A DNA stretch of 64,000 nt, from positions 50,125,098 through 50,189,097 of the forward strand of contig NC_092859.1 in assembly GCF_032062135.1 (NCBI RefSeq), given 5' to 3'. The stretch is from Pyxicephalus adspersus (lineage: Eukaryota > Chordata > Amphibia > Anura > Pyxicephalidae). The stretch's first letter is position 1; each line of letters begins with the position of its first letter. Position numbers and translations under genes: made by a program. The notes below the pieces were generated by a model. That model worked only from the letters and a program-made list of their open reading frames with translations. It ran no database searches and was not told the DNA's origin. Below are positions 38,366-50,850 of this stretch, in pieces.

Positions 38366-38799
38366 ACATTTGTATTGCGTATATATACATTTCAAATAAT
38401 ACAGAATTATACTCTACTGAATTTGTAGCATTGCTAATACTAAAAGTGTGTGATGCATCTACAAGCAAGAAATCGCTTTTAATATTTTCACATTATTTCC
38501 TTACAAATAAATCTTTAGATTAGATAAATAAAATGAATGGTATTCCTGCATAAAATAGTGAAAATATCTAATTGCGAGTATTTGTAATTTTAACTGCAGT
38601 GTAAAGTATATTCTTTTGCATCACAGAATATTTATGTATTAAATTAGAGCAGGCCTGTGTATATAATAACTGGGGTTCACAGTTGTATTCAACTTCTAGA
38701 AATCTATGGAAGAGTGTGGGAATAACCAGATGTGAAAATATAGCAGATATTTATTAAACAGGAAATATCATTTCATCCATTAAAATATGTTATTTCTGC

Positions 38800-39110
38800 A
38801 GCTGACACATATGTAGTGTGTGCATTTCGCAGATCAGCTGCTACACACACATATACACTATATGCGTTTCTTAGCAGGACAGTCACATATATAGTGTGTG
38901 TATTTCTCAGCTGGCACATATATGTAGTGTGTGCATTTATTAGCACAACTGCCTGATAGGTGTGTAGATTTCTCAGATTAGCTGCATATATATTTTTATA
39001 TAATATATATATTTATATATATATATATATATAGTGCATGTGTCTGTGTGTGTGTGTGCATTTCCTAGCACAGCAGCCACATCCATGTGCATTGTGCATT
39101 TGTGTATTTG
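38800..39110. repeat. Degenerate tandem array just upstream of the distal promoter
   Basis: Units built on CACATATATAGTGTGTGCATTTCTCAGC recur about six times with variable spacing. GCATTTCGCAG, GCGTTTCTTAG, GTATTTCTCAG, GCATTTATTAG, GATTTCTCAG and GCATTTCCTAG mark the successive copies, with a (TA)n tract (39003-39033) inserted. Confidence 0.65.
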
Positions 39111-39283
39111 GGGATGGAGCACACAGTACCTGCTCTGCTGCTGTGGGGAAACAATGAAGATTACCTACAATACAAATGAGGGAGAGTAGGTTCCATCAAG
39201 CTGCTGGGATTACTGCCTATCTTCATACACACATTCTCCTGTACACACATGCACACACAGTGTGTGGCAATCTGGGACTCCTG

Positions 39284-39291
39284 TGACGTCA
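39284..39291. promoter_or_regulatory. CRE palindrome TGACGTCA in the candidate distal pitx1 promoter
   Basis: A perfect 8-base cAMP-response element lies about 150 bases upstream of the candidate leader-exon donor. CREB/ATF factors bind this motif, usually close to a start site. No TATA box is obvious. Assignment as promoter is inference from position and from the absence of upstream ATGs. Confidence 0.4.
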
Positions 39292-39299
39292 CACTGATC

Positions 39300-39432
39300 T
39301 TCGCAGATCTCCTGGAAAGAAGTGAAAATCTGACTGTCTCCCAGATCTGCTGAGTGCAGCAACACAACAACCAGACTGCGAATAATCGCTGGGGATCTAG
39401 TGCTAGGACTGTCACATAGCCGATCACTGCAG
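39300..39432 (+). other. pitx1: Candidate noncoding leader exon of the distal pitx1 transcript
   Basis: About 130 bases of comparatively balanced composition end in a textbook donor, CTGCAG|GTAAGTCC, after 39432. There is no ATG between the upstream CRE palindrome and this donor, so the first ATG of a transcript spliced from here to 41711 would be the one at 41719. Intron length would be 2278 bases. In PITX2 a noncoding exon likewise precedes the distal coding exon, so the layout fits. The transcription start is not determined; the left boundary given is a guess. Confidence 0.45.
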
Positions 39433-39907
39433 GTAAGTCCTCACTCTGTTCCTGGAGGTATGAACCCCATATATTAATATCTGATCACTAGAATCCCCTT
39501 CACCCAACAAGGAAAGCTTTTTTAAAAAATCATATTTTCCTTTTCTGTTTCCTTCTCTCTGCTCTCAGTCTGCAATCTTTTACTAGCAATGACTGTGTTT
39601 GTCTTAGCTGTAACCGTTTGATTGCTTAATAATTTGTTACAATGTCATTGTAAGAAATCAATGTTTCTATGTTAGCTTTTCCAGTAATGAAATATTAAAT
39701 ACATTTGTGTGATCACAGTATAGGACCATGGTGTAGTAAGGGGGATTAGCAGAACAGCTGCAGAAGTAGTGGAAATATATTTTATACTATTGATATTTAA
39801 TTATAATTTAATCATGCTACTGAATAAAAGTAAATCATTAATTCTAAAAAATATTAAAATATTCATAATTTACTATTTAGCATATGTACTTGGAACTGAA
39901 TCCAAGT

Positions 39908-39948
<41 letters not shown>
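39908..39948. repeat. (TA)n tract in the candidate first intron
   Basis: About 40 bases of TA repeat between the candidate leader exon and the candidate distal coding exon. Confidence 0.95.
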
Positions 39949-39951
<3 letters not shown>

Positions 39952-40794
39952 TGTCAGGACTTCCTGTGCTGTTCCCCTTTCTTCCTCCTGATTAGCCCCC
40001 AATTTGCTGAGGCCCTGCTTCCACTATTCTGTAAACTGCACAGTTGACAGCTACAATTGTCTGTGTTATCCTTAAGCACTTAAAAAATGTGTTATTATTT
40101 GGATAGTCATCCGGATTAAATGTGGCTTGGGTGACCTCATAACGCAGATGCCCATTTTAATAGGTCCATGCAGCCTCAAGGCTGCATGTCTAGTGTCAGA
40201 TCTGCTTCTACTGATTGGGAAGGGGGGAGACATCTCAGTATGGTGTTGGTGTACTTTAGGTATAGGCAATATTCTTCATTTATTATTAAATGTTTCCTGG
40301 TGGAAGTCCAGGGGAGAGCCCCATATTAGTCCCTATATTTTATTTTGGAAGGGGGTATTTGTTGTGTGTGTGACCTGTATCATCAAGAAATTAAATAAAG
40401 TGTATTGTATTTGTTCTGGGCAGCAAGTCTTTGAAAAGCAGCCCGAACTGTGCACACAGCCTCTTCATTTGCAGCCTTTGACTTTTTTTTCCCCCAGCCT
40501 TGAATTTGAGACCTTGACATCTTTATACCTTGTATAAATTCTTTGGTGCCCCTGCACTTCGTCAAAGCTGACAAATATGCTAGAAAATATAATTCCAAAG
40601 GGGGTTAGCCCACTTCACAAACTTTAAGGATTTAAGCAAAAACAGTTTGCTCTTGGGCTAGATCTCCCAATTAGGCAGCGACTATTTATGTGTGTTTTTG
40701 CACAATATCAAAACTTTGAGCAAAACTCAATTCCTTGCAAAGCCTGATAGATCTGACAAGACACACATTTTAAAATGACTAATAAATGTAATAC

Positions 40795-40995
40795 TTGGTG
40801 CACGTGAAAGATTTGGCTTTTCTAACTGGCAGTTGCGATCCGCTTGCAGCTTATGTTAGGTTTGATAAAGTGCATTGCCGCGGCAGTAAAATATGGAAAA
40901 AGAAGACGATCACGTGACGCTCAGGCAGTTAACAACAAATGTGCCACATTTTTACTTATAAAATAATCATATAAATAAGGGGTGTTGAATGGGGA
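40795..40995. promoter_or_regulatory. Candidate conserved noncoding element
   Basis: GC-balanced, repeat-free sequence with two E-box CACGTG motifs (at about 40801 and 40912), GCATTGCCGCGGCAGTAAAA (a GCCGCGGC palindrome) and Hox/PBX-like TTTACTTATAAAATAATC. Located between the two candidate distal exons. Texture only. Confidence 0.25.
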
Positions 40996-41344
40996 TTCCA
41001 AAGAGGCAGTAATTATGTCTGTAAAAACACAAGTGCAGAAGGACTGTGGGCTGATTAGAGGCATTTTTTTTCATGCCTAAATTAAATAGATCAGTATCTC
41101 CTAGAAGGTAAACCACAAACTGGTAAAGGTATAATTGCTAGCGGTCCTTCAGTAGGTGTTATTTTTCTACCCTTAATAATAATGAATATGACTGAAACAA
41201 GAAGCTAAGGATCTCTCAAAATAATGGTCAGTGTATTTAAAAATAATTGGGTTACCTTGAAGAATTAAAAAGCAACCACCAACTTTCCTAAAACACTAAA
41301 AATATAGAACTTAGTCACACTCCCTGAATAAAAGTTTGTAAAAC

Positions 41345-41475
41345 ATTTATTCCAGGGCTACTGGACAATTAGCCGCAGATTAAAGGCTCATTTGTAACCC
41401 CGATTCTGCTGCCGAATTATAGCTTTACAAGTGCCACTATTTTTTCCTCTTATTTTATTGATTTAATGAAACAGA
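41345..41475. promoter_or_regulatory. Candidate conserved noncoding element upstream of the distal coding exon
   Basis: GGACAATTAGCCGCAGATTA, AACCCCGATTCTGCTGCCG and TTATTGATTTAATGAAAC give a dense cluster of homeodomain-like sites in a repeat-free block about 240 bases from the exon at 41711. Confidence 0.25.
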
Positions 41476-41710
41476 AAACCTTCCTATAAACGGGTTACTT
41501 AATACAGAATGTAAATAATATAAGTATTAGTTCTTACACATTGCAACCCAAATCAGAACACAAGATATTTCACCTGGCAAAAAAATCACTCGCAAAAATG
41601 TGATTCATTCGCTTGGAAGTTCAGTTTTTAAGAAAAAAGAAATATATATATATATATAGTTCACATTTTTACATTGGTATCTAATAAATAACCCTTACTT
41701 GTATTTACAG

Positions 41711-41764
41711 ATTCTGCTATGGAACTAAGTCTGACAAAGAATGCTTCCTCCTTTGTTGATTTGG
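41711..41764 (+). CDS. pitx1: Candidate distal pitx1 coding exon (PITX2a-like alternative N-terminus)
   Basis: Seen: a pyrimidine-rich acceptor (CTTACTTGTATTTACAG, with a branch-like CTAAT about 30 bases upstream), eight bases of leader, ATG at 41719-41721 with G at +4, fifteen codons reading MELSLTKNASSFVDL, then one base before a strong donor G|GTGAGT. The phase-1 end fits pitx1 exon 2 exactly, so codon 16 becomes Glu and the protein continues EKDRGG. Known family: PITX2 isoform a starts with fifteen residues, METNCRKLVSACVQL (from memory), before the same EKD junction. Positions 1, 2, 7, 10, 13, 15 and 16 agree. Inferred: an alternative first coding exon giving a 266-residue isoform without the ordinary acidic N-terminus. 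The exon is short, so chance cannot be excluded without transcript data, but length, phase, splice sites and residues all agree. Confidence 0.72.
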
Positions 41765-42955
41765 GTGAGTAATACACTTTTTTAATTAAAAAAAAAACTT
41801 CAAAAAGTTTAAAATGCTAAGAGCAAAAAGTGTTATGAAAAAGTAGTATTATTATATTAGTGTTCTGATTTCAAATATAACCTTAGAATTACTACTAAAA
41901 AACCTGGAAACCTTTGTCGCAGCCAGATTTCTACATGGTGTACCAGAATTCTGCAAACTCTGAATTGGGTAAATAGTCTAATCAAATAATTTGTTTTTTT
42001 AGTAAGAAAACGTTACAAAAAGTTAGGAAAAGGGATGAATGAAACAATCTAGCTCTACATACCTAATCATATACACCATTCATACTCACATTCACATTTA
42101 GGTGAAACTTGCCTCCTTTCCTAGTTGCTGACATTTATGTGGCTAATGATATTGCTTTTCTGGACATGTAAGTATGACACTCTACATTGCTGACTAAATA
42201 GAGGAGTTGTTGCTTGAAGGAACACAAATATTTGTCACCTTATTTATTTCAATCTATAATAAAGGGGGTTACACACATACCCTGCTTGTAATTCCATCCA
42301 TTTGTTGCAGCATTCGTTTAAGGATCAGGAAATGCCCAGTTTGCTGTTACTGAAAAGTCCTTCTGGAGAGTTGAGATTTTTTATGCTAGTGGAGGAGTCA
42401 CATCATTACTCTAACCTTAAGCCTACTGTTGCTATACATCTAAATAATGGATTTATTCTATGGATTTCCTGACACTGTTTAGATCACAGTTGCCATTAAA
42501 CTTGACCCTTAGTAGACTTTATTTAGAATTTTTACCCCTCCTTTTTAGATTAATGTGTGGATACAGTTCAACAAATATTTATTTAAATAGCTAATGAGGG
42601 TCTGAGTAGGGGCTGACCTTTCAGGATGGCTCACTTTCCAGTTGGGTTTCAGTGGGTTTTATATGACTTGTCTACTAAGTGGGTTTACATAGCAGTTTGT
42701 CAGCAATGGGCCTGATTTACTAAAGTCAAGCTCACTAACGACTAGGGTGAGCCATGCTCTTGTTCTAATGCCGTCAAAGTGATGGTGGTACAACCCTATG
42801 CACACAAATGAACATTCAAATGACCCTAACCAATTGTGCATATCTGATGTATGTGTTTACTACTGATACATAATGGAATTTATTGTAAAGAATTTCCTGC
42901 AAAAAGAATTTATTTGCTTAAATTAGACATATTAAGATATAAATAATATATAGCT

Positions 42956-42961
<6 letters not shown>

Positions 42962-43007
<46 letters not shown>
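42962..43007. repeat. (TA)n tract
   Basis: About 46 bases of uninterrupted TA. Confidence 0.95.
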
Positions 43008-43008
<1 letters not shown>

Positions 43009-43489
43009 CCTATATTTAACAATAAATATACAATTTACACATGAAAAAAACACTATATACAAACAGTGCAAATGTGAATTTTATTATTGTTATCTCTCAA
43101 GATTCACACATTTTCCACACTAGATCTAAAACAAAAATGCATTAATTATGGAGGACAACCGAGTGAATTTTAGGTGAACGCCTAAATTTATACAACCCCA
43201 AATATATTTTACTTATATTTTACTTACTTGACCACCATCAAGATAAATATTATCTATCAATAACTATACAAGTTAATACTTGTCACAATAATATTCAGCA
43301 CTTTTGTTATTTTAAAACAATGAACCTGTTACTGCTGAAACACACATGGCATTGTGGTATTTTTTGGTCCCATCTCCAGTCACATGAAAGACTTAGCATG
43401 AAAAAATGTCCAGATAAAATATAAAAATTTTAATATACATTGTAAAAAAAAAGTTCTGAATGCTATAATTACAAGTATTATGTGTTCAT

Positions 43490-43780
43490 GAAGCGAAACC
43501 TTTTACCTTTTGCTTTAAGTAAAGTAGGGTAGGTTAAGACCCCCTATTTCTCATTGGGAAAAGTTCCTTTTACATCCCGTCCCAGACACACAAGAAAGTA
43601 GGAGGAGACCCCTATAGCAAGTGGATAACCTATTTTAGACAGTTGTCGCCAAAGCAGATTTACCCTTTGTAGGAATTCCCTTTCTGTTTCATTTGACAGT
43701 TGAAAAATGTTGCATTTGCTTTCACTTTCTTTCATCAGGACCAATAGTTACAAAGTTAGGCTTAAAAATAAAAGATTTAT
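43490..43780. repeat. Possible dispersed repeat with paired TTTACC/GGTTAA motifs
   Basis: The stretch CCCCCTATTTCTCATTGGGA followed by AATTCCCTTTCTGTTTCATT resembles a repeat I recall from frog genomes. No second copy or clear termini are present in this window, so this is weak. Confidence 0.25.
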
Positions 43781-46700
43781 GTCCATTGAGATCAACCACA
43801 TGTGAAATAAATAGTGGGGGTGAAGTTTCCAGTGGTGATCCAATAATAACCTAGGTAAGTGAAACGCCAATGTCTAATATGCCAATACAAATTTACTGTT
43901 CTATTAAAAAAATCTAGTGTTTCAGAGACAGATATAAGCCCTTTATCCAAGCAGTGGTACAGCCCACTACCTAAGATTGTAACAGGACCACTGGTGGCCA
44001 AGCACCTATGCATCTAGTAGAAGATCTACTAAAAGAAATGTTATATCTTCCACATTCAATCAAAAACTAAAATAAAACATTTGGGTTCTGCATACATTTT
44101 AACACATATAGTTCCCAGACTACAAAAAGTTTACCACTACAGGTCTTTTAAAGTCAGAATGCAAGTCTTATGTGTTGCAAGCACACATGCATTGCAGACA
44201 AGGTTAGGTGCATGCTCAGTGGATGAGACTGTGTGTGGGATCACAGTAAGTGCCCTGTTCAGTATATTATTTTCTTTGCTTTTACAGTATAGCTAGATAA
44301 ATCAAATTATGGAATACATCATAAATACACCTAAAAATAGTTCAGTTTCAAAACTTTCAGATATGTACAATCACAAATATATTAGATTTAAGTATTAAAA
44401 AATATAAAAAAAGAAACACATGTGTTTCTATCATTCTTAAATATATAAATAGAGTAATTATAAAAAATTCAAATAACCTGGTATTAGGTAAAGGAATGTA
44501 GCAGTTTGGTAGAGCAATGGCTGTGTGTTCTTGGTTATGCATTTGCATAGTAACTGTACATTTTGCAGTTGACTATGCATTTGCATTACCTGTTGTATAG
44601 GAACAAATTGGGAATCCCCAGAGATTGGTGCTCCAGCAAGCATGTTTACAAGCTTTTCAACCAGGCCACTCTAATTTCACATGTCCAGGTATCGACCAAG
44701 AGCGGATTTTGCTAGCACCCCATCCAACATCCTTAGGTCGAACTATACACATTTGAGCAAGCCTAAAGTAAACATTTTATCAAAAGATCAATGAACAATG
44801 TTAAGTTAAAAGTACCTAAATAGAACCATCTAAAGGAATCATAAGGTGCCTTGGCCTACTTTTATTACATTTGTCCCATCCCTCCTACTGAATTCATTGT
44901 CTGCATAGGCTTAGTCAAAACCCTCACTAATGATGTTTGGGCCTGGTGACTGGTTACACCAAGCAGTGCCGGAGACTGGTTAGCTATGCCAACTTTGCCA
45001 TGCTTAGAACCACTGATTTTGGGGTGGCTTTATCAGTGTTCTGCGGGATACAAGTAGACCAATGTATGTTATACTATGGCACTTTTATGGTGTCTTTTAA
45101 GTGTCACTTATTGCAAAATAATCACAAATAAGTCATTTTGTATTCTGGATAGAAGTTTACTATAACATTTTAAGACCTAAAGTTTTTCTGCCAGGCCATC
45201 ACATAAACATAAATATTTAGACAATCTGAACAGCCATGTTTATGTAAGATTCTGAATAATAATTCCACCAGTCGGGTTTTACTTGAAAATTTAACCGACC
45301 ACCTTTTAATGCCCACAGCCATCTAAACCTTTCACAAACCTTTAATATGCAGCACTAAATACAACAGATAAAGCTAAAAGAATATAAATGAATACATGCT
45401 TACCTTGTGTTGTTTCTCCACTGAAAATTCGGAATCTTCTAAAACAACACATCAGTCAAAGGTATTTAGTCTATACCAACTTCTCACACAGCCCACACAC
45501 GCACACAAATACACACACATAGCTTTCAGTATAATAAAACACATACATATATTTTCATTCCCCAAATCACAAAAAGTAGACATAATTTTCATGTATTTAT
45601 AGCATAAATTAGGGAGCTGTATGTGCACATATTGTTGATCATTTTGAGGATGTTATTAGGTTTCCCTATTTATGGGAGTTAAAACACTGTGCCTAATTCT
45701 GGTAGGTGGTCTGTGCACAACTGACTCATCTAAACTAGTTTTCTAGTTTGAACTCATCCAAAACACTGAAGGCTTAAACTGGAATGTCGCTTAATGCATA
45801 GACTAACCTAAGGGTATGGAAACACTTGCTCCAAACTTGCTTTCAAGGGAGGGAGTGAGGGAGGTGTTATGTATATATAATATAGTATAGGTTAATGTGG
45901 CATTGTAAAATATCCTAGCCTAATCAACTGTTTTACTTAATTTTATTGGTATTATTTCTTAACACACATTATGCATATTCTACATTATCAGTTACATGTA
46001 TGGGGAAAAAAGTGAAATGTTCACAATATATTGTTGATAAACACATATTTTTTTAAAGCCAGCCTATGATTAAAACCAGGATTGTAAAACAGGCTTTTGT
46101 GTGCAAGAAAATAATCACTGGACTTGTAAAATTAGACAAGCAAGTTTAGGCAAAAAGATAGCATACATGTGTGCACACAATGGCTTAATAACTAAACAGA
46201 AGTTTGTATGTGTGTGTCACTAATCTTACAATACTCTTCCATGCTCTGTGCAAGTCTGCAGGCTGCTGATTTTAAAGTGTTTCCCCATCCTTTCCTGCAA
46301 TTAGCTGCCCTTAGAACAACAGCTGTCCTGTATCTGCAAGCCTCAGCTCATATGAAAGGATTTCACAAACCAGAGGAACTTCCATTTAGCATGGCCCCAA
46401 ACTGCTTTTAAAGGCGATTGATAACAACTCCATATTTACTAGAGCCCTTATGAAGCAGTTTTACTGGGCCAAAAAAAACTTCAAGTTTTAAGGAAAATAC
46501 AGCAGTTAATAAAGATACAGGGTGTCTATTATAAATTATTCAGCTGTGGGGTACTTTTCAATCAGCACATGCCTTGCCAGCTTGTCAATGGTGTGTGGGG
46601 CAGCCAACCCAGCTAGAAGAATTTGCCTGTGTATGGATTTTTGTGTGTGTGTTGGTTGTGCATGTGTGTGTGTGTGTCTGTCTGTGTATGTTTCACAACA

Positions 46701-48507
46701 GCAATAAAATTTACAGATAAATGCATGATATTTTACATAACACACTTTAATGCATAAGTAAAATATATAGTAGAAAGAAAACACTGGGGGAAAGAAAATG
46801 TTAGACATTCCCAATATTTATATAAGTATATATTTCACTATATTTTTGTGAATGTTATATTAAAAAGTTGATATAAAAGTTATATTAAAAATGTGATATG
46901 TAAAACTTGATATTTGTTTGCTTTATGCTTTTTACAACTAGTATATAAAAATAGGTGTTTTTGTTTACTCACTAAAAGTACAATTCAACAATTTTACATA
47001 TCACCCTACCATAAGCGCATTCTGAGATTATTAATAATTATATTAGAAAGGCTATTCACTAACTCTACCTCTTGACATTTTAGGCAGCATTGCATGTATT
47101 TATTCTTTATTCATTACAACATACATCAAATAACTTTTGGTAATTAGAGACTGGTCTTGTCATTAATTTGTTATTTAATGGGCTTGGTAGGTCATGGAAA
47201 TGTCATTACTGCATAACTACATATCTTGCATGTATCTGGCAACAATGCAGGGCTTTCTGTGTCTGATGACATCATTATCTTGGTACATTTAGGTAATAGA
47301 GGGGAGGATTTAGAACAATAGTAGCAGTCCCTTAGATATTGAGAAAAATGGAGATAGATTGAGAGAGAGATGAAACATAGGCATAGAAACATTGATACAT
47401 AGATCTACACCAAGAGATAGATTATTCTGAAAAGGGATTCTGTTGATTGTATTTTTCAGTAAAAGTTTGATAAAACACAGGGGCTAATTTACTAAAGGAA
47501 TTTACTCAATGTCCACCTAAGTGAAAATTCTCCTGCACAGCATTTAAAGTTAGGAGAACTTGCCTTCATCCAGTTTAGTAAGTGAACATGAGCTACTCCA
47601 TTAGTAAATCAATCTCTGTGTAAGCCACTTTAATAACTAGTATGTGCTTCATGTGTTAATTGGCAAATGTGATCCACAACGAATTGAGCAATGCAGAGAA
47701 CTTATCATGGTATTACTGGATGGTCCAGTCAGCAATGATGGATTATGGTAACATATCTGTTTTTATTGCTCTATATATGTTCTCTGTATATTTTTATTTA
47801 GCAGATATTGGTAATATATATAAAACTATTTGCTGTGTACTCTTTGTATTGTATCTCATTGCTGCCGCACGTGTATTACAAAGCTTGTGTAGCCATTCAG
47901 AATGTTCAGTGTACAGATACTTTCTATTATTGTTTGGAAAGAATAGTATAATCAATGCCATAACTAAACACAAGACAATCCTTTCCACAGCCAGCATAGA
48001 AATGAAAAGGAAGCGCAGAGAGGATTTCAAATTGTAAACAACAATGTACACATACAACAATAAAGATTAGCGGCGATATATTGTGCACACATAATGAAAA
48101 CCAGGGACACCCGTTATTGGTAACACTTGCAGTATGGATTCTATTGGTTATAATTGGGGTTTTTACATGATAAAAACAATTTATGGAGAATTAACACATT
48201 TACAAATAAGAATAATAAAACAAAATGTCATCCAAAAGTCTAAAAAATTTGTTGCCTCATTTAGGCTACAATAATATCTATTTAGATTAAGAGAATAAAA
48301 TATACTGATTAAAAACATAAGATTCTTTTCTAATGGGTAACTACAAAATTAGCATACAAAGATGTTACATTATTAAAAATTCAGGGTTAACAAGCTGTCT
48401 AGTTCGGCAATAGATTTAGTGTCTGGCATTGGCCCCACATAGGCCGTATTTACCCCATTCTGTCCCCAATGCATCCGGGTTTAGGGGACTGCCTGGACTC
48501 TTTTATT

Positions 48508-48600
48508 TATATATATAAGTATATTTATTTATATATATATATTTATTATAATTATTATTATTTATGTGTGTATGTATGTATATATAAAAAGAGTCCAAGC

Positions 48601-48643
<43 letters not shown>
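48508..48643. repeat. (TA)n-rich tracts
   Basis: Imperfect TATATT repeats followed by about 42 bases of pure TA (48602-48643). Confidence 0.95.
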
Positions 48644-48649
<6 letters not shown>

Positions 48650-50629
48650 ATTATCATTTTTATATTTAATTTTTATTTTCATGATCCACTCATTTGCCGG
48701 CCGTATATTGTAGCTTTTTTCTCTGGTGTTTTGCTATTACAAAAAAATACAAACTAACAGCTCAGAAAATGTAACATTTTGCACATGTATTACAATTGCT
48801 TTCTTATACTTTGTTGCAATTGTACGATTATACTTTGTGTAGATAAATCCAATGTATCCAGAGTAGAATGTTATAGATGGTACAAAACAAATAAAATGAC
48901 AAGGGTCTGCTTTTCTAAAGGGCTTTTTATCAGTTTTGTAAGCATGTGTTTATATTAAATAGTAATTTAAGTTAAGCAGTAGTCGAATTAGTTTTATTTT
49001 ACCCAGTATGTTAATTTTCCCTTATCTAGATTAAATCATTAAAGCATAATAGTGCCTAAAACTGGAATAAAACGTCCTGCTTCTAATAAAGTGAGTGCTA
49101 CTTTCTCTATACAGTCTTATGTATTGATTTATAATTTACGAGGATACTTATAGCATTACCTCTTATACAATGCATCGCTTTTAGTGATCACGTTTTATAC
49201 ATAATTAATCTTAATGCACAATTTATAGAAAAGTTGTGAAATTACTTTTTACGTGATTTAAATAAAAGTCAGGACAAAGTGGAAAGGAGCGCTAGGAACT
49301 CTCTATCTCCCCCTAGCGATCAAGTCATTTATTGTACCCAATGTCTCTGAAAAATAGTGACATTAACCAGTTCTGTGCTGGAACCCCTCATTGGATCTGA
49401 TTGTAAACTTAGCTTATGCATTTTTAATACGTGTACCTGATTTTCTCTTCTGATTTTCACATCATTTTCCAAATAATTGAACATTACCACTCCACCTTAT
49501 CCGCTTCTATTCACACCTTTGTTGTTACTGCAATGTTATCAGATACAATCGACATACATTGTGGGTTTATCCCAAATCCATACACTCTATCTGATTTCTT
49601 TTTTCTCCCTGTGGCATTAAGAGGATTTGCCTAATTGATTTGAGACTATATCCACGTTTCACAAATTTCATATAGCCGCAGGGAGTCGCCTTCTTAGCAG
49701 ACCATTTACTGAGATTACTTGGGAACTAATCCGGCCAGTGTATGTGGGACATTCAATAATCTGCCCCCAGCCATGTTGGTTAAGCAGCTCCCTCCAGCAC
49801 TGCACTGGTTAACCCATATTGTGTTCCTCTCCTATGATCAGGATTGTAAGACTATGGATGCTCATTAGAAGCTGCTCTTGGGGGCCACAATGTTAGTTTT
49901 ATTTTTTTTTTGTCTCAAGGTCTCATCAGAATGAACACTAGACATCGTCTGGGCAAACACTTGTAATCTTATCGCCTTTCTTATCCAACCTGCTCACAGG
50001 CTGAACAACCCCAGTGCTCTCTACCTGTTTACCTTGCTAGTCAATAGACTTAACCTGCTGAGTTCTGTCTTGCTCCTAATATAGACTGAGCCTTCTTGTG
50101 TGCTTTCTGACCCAGCACTATGTAGGTGGAAACTCAGCGACCTTGTTCAAGCCATCTGTAAAAAAAAACTTTACCATTGTAGTTTATTCTTGTATTGGAG
50201 CATAAGGCTCCTATTTTCATTTTTTACATGCCATAGGAATAAAACATAAAATGAAACAGGGAAAATGCTAATTCAACCAGCCAGAGTTCACTACATTACC
50301 CCCTACATACACACGTTCAAGTATTCTTCAATAAACAAAAATACATTAAACAAGCTGTAAGCCTTTGTTCTGGGTTTTATAGCTACATCCTACTTAATTC
50401 GTTTTATTTTGCTGATCTGAATTGCATTACTTGTACATCAGAGATAGAAATAATTATTGACATATTTCTGTTTAGTATTCTATAATCTGGGATTTATTTC
50501 TTTTTTAATATATATTTTTGAACTACACATGCAGTTATGTGCATTTGTTTATCAGAAGTGAACTTTTATTATTTAATATTAATCTACAAGCAGTAGACCA
50601 CTGCTTATTCCATGATATTTGCAGGCCTA

Positions 50630-50850
50630 GAATTTTGTGAGTCACCAATGATTCCAAGCCACACATCCCTGCTTGCTTTGTGACATAAACCTGCTGGGTC
50701 TCGTATTTCCACATTAGCTGCAGAGACTTACAGATCCATTTTATACAAATAGACGTATTGTGACAGAGATGATGGTGGGATCCATAATTGTAATGAGATG
50801 GCCATATCCATCAATGAGAATCCATATGTCATTTCCTCTATATTATAGTT
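50630..50850. promoter_or_regulatory. Candidate conserved noncoding element upstream of the proximal promoter
   Basis: A repeat-free block with GGATCCATAATTGTAATGAG, GGCCATATCCATCAATGAG (a CArG-like CCATATCC plus a PBX-like ATCAAT) and TTTATACAAATAGACG. About 1.8 kb upstream of the proximal exon. Texture only. Confidence 0.25.

Noticed and set aside
40127..40537. 136-codon frame on the + strand
   Set aside because: It starts with TTG, has no domain, and lies in the candidate intron of the distal transcript.
42708..42765. GGGCCTGATTTACTAAAGT as another palindromic MITE copy
   Set aside because: Only the first 20 or so bases resemble the family end; the GGAGAGGAT and CCAGCAAACC segments are absent.
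46620..46690. GT-rich stretch as a regulatory or fragile site
   Set aside because: A short interrupted TG microsatellite with no further supporting feature.
47660..48037. 125-codon frame with hydrophobic segments
   Set aside because: It has a non-ATG (TTG) start and no recognisable family, in AT-rich DNA. Its length is within what chance allows.
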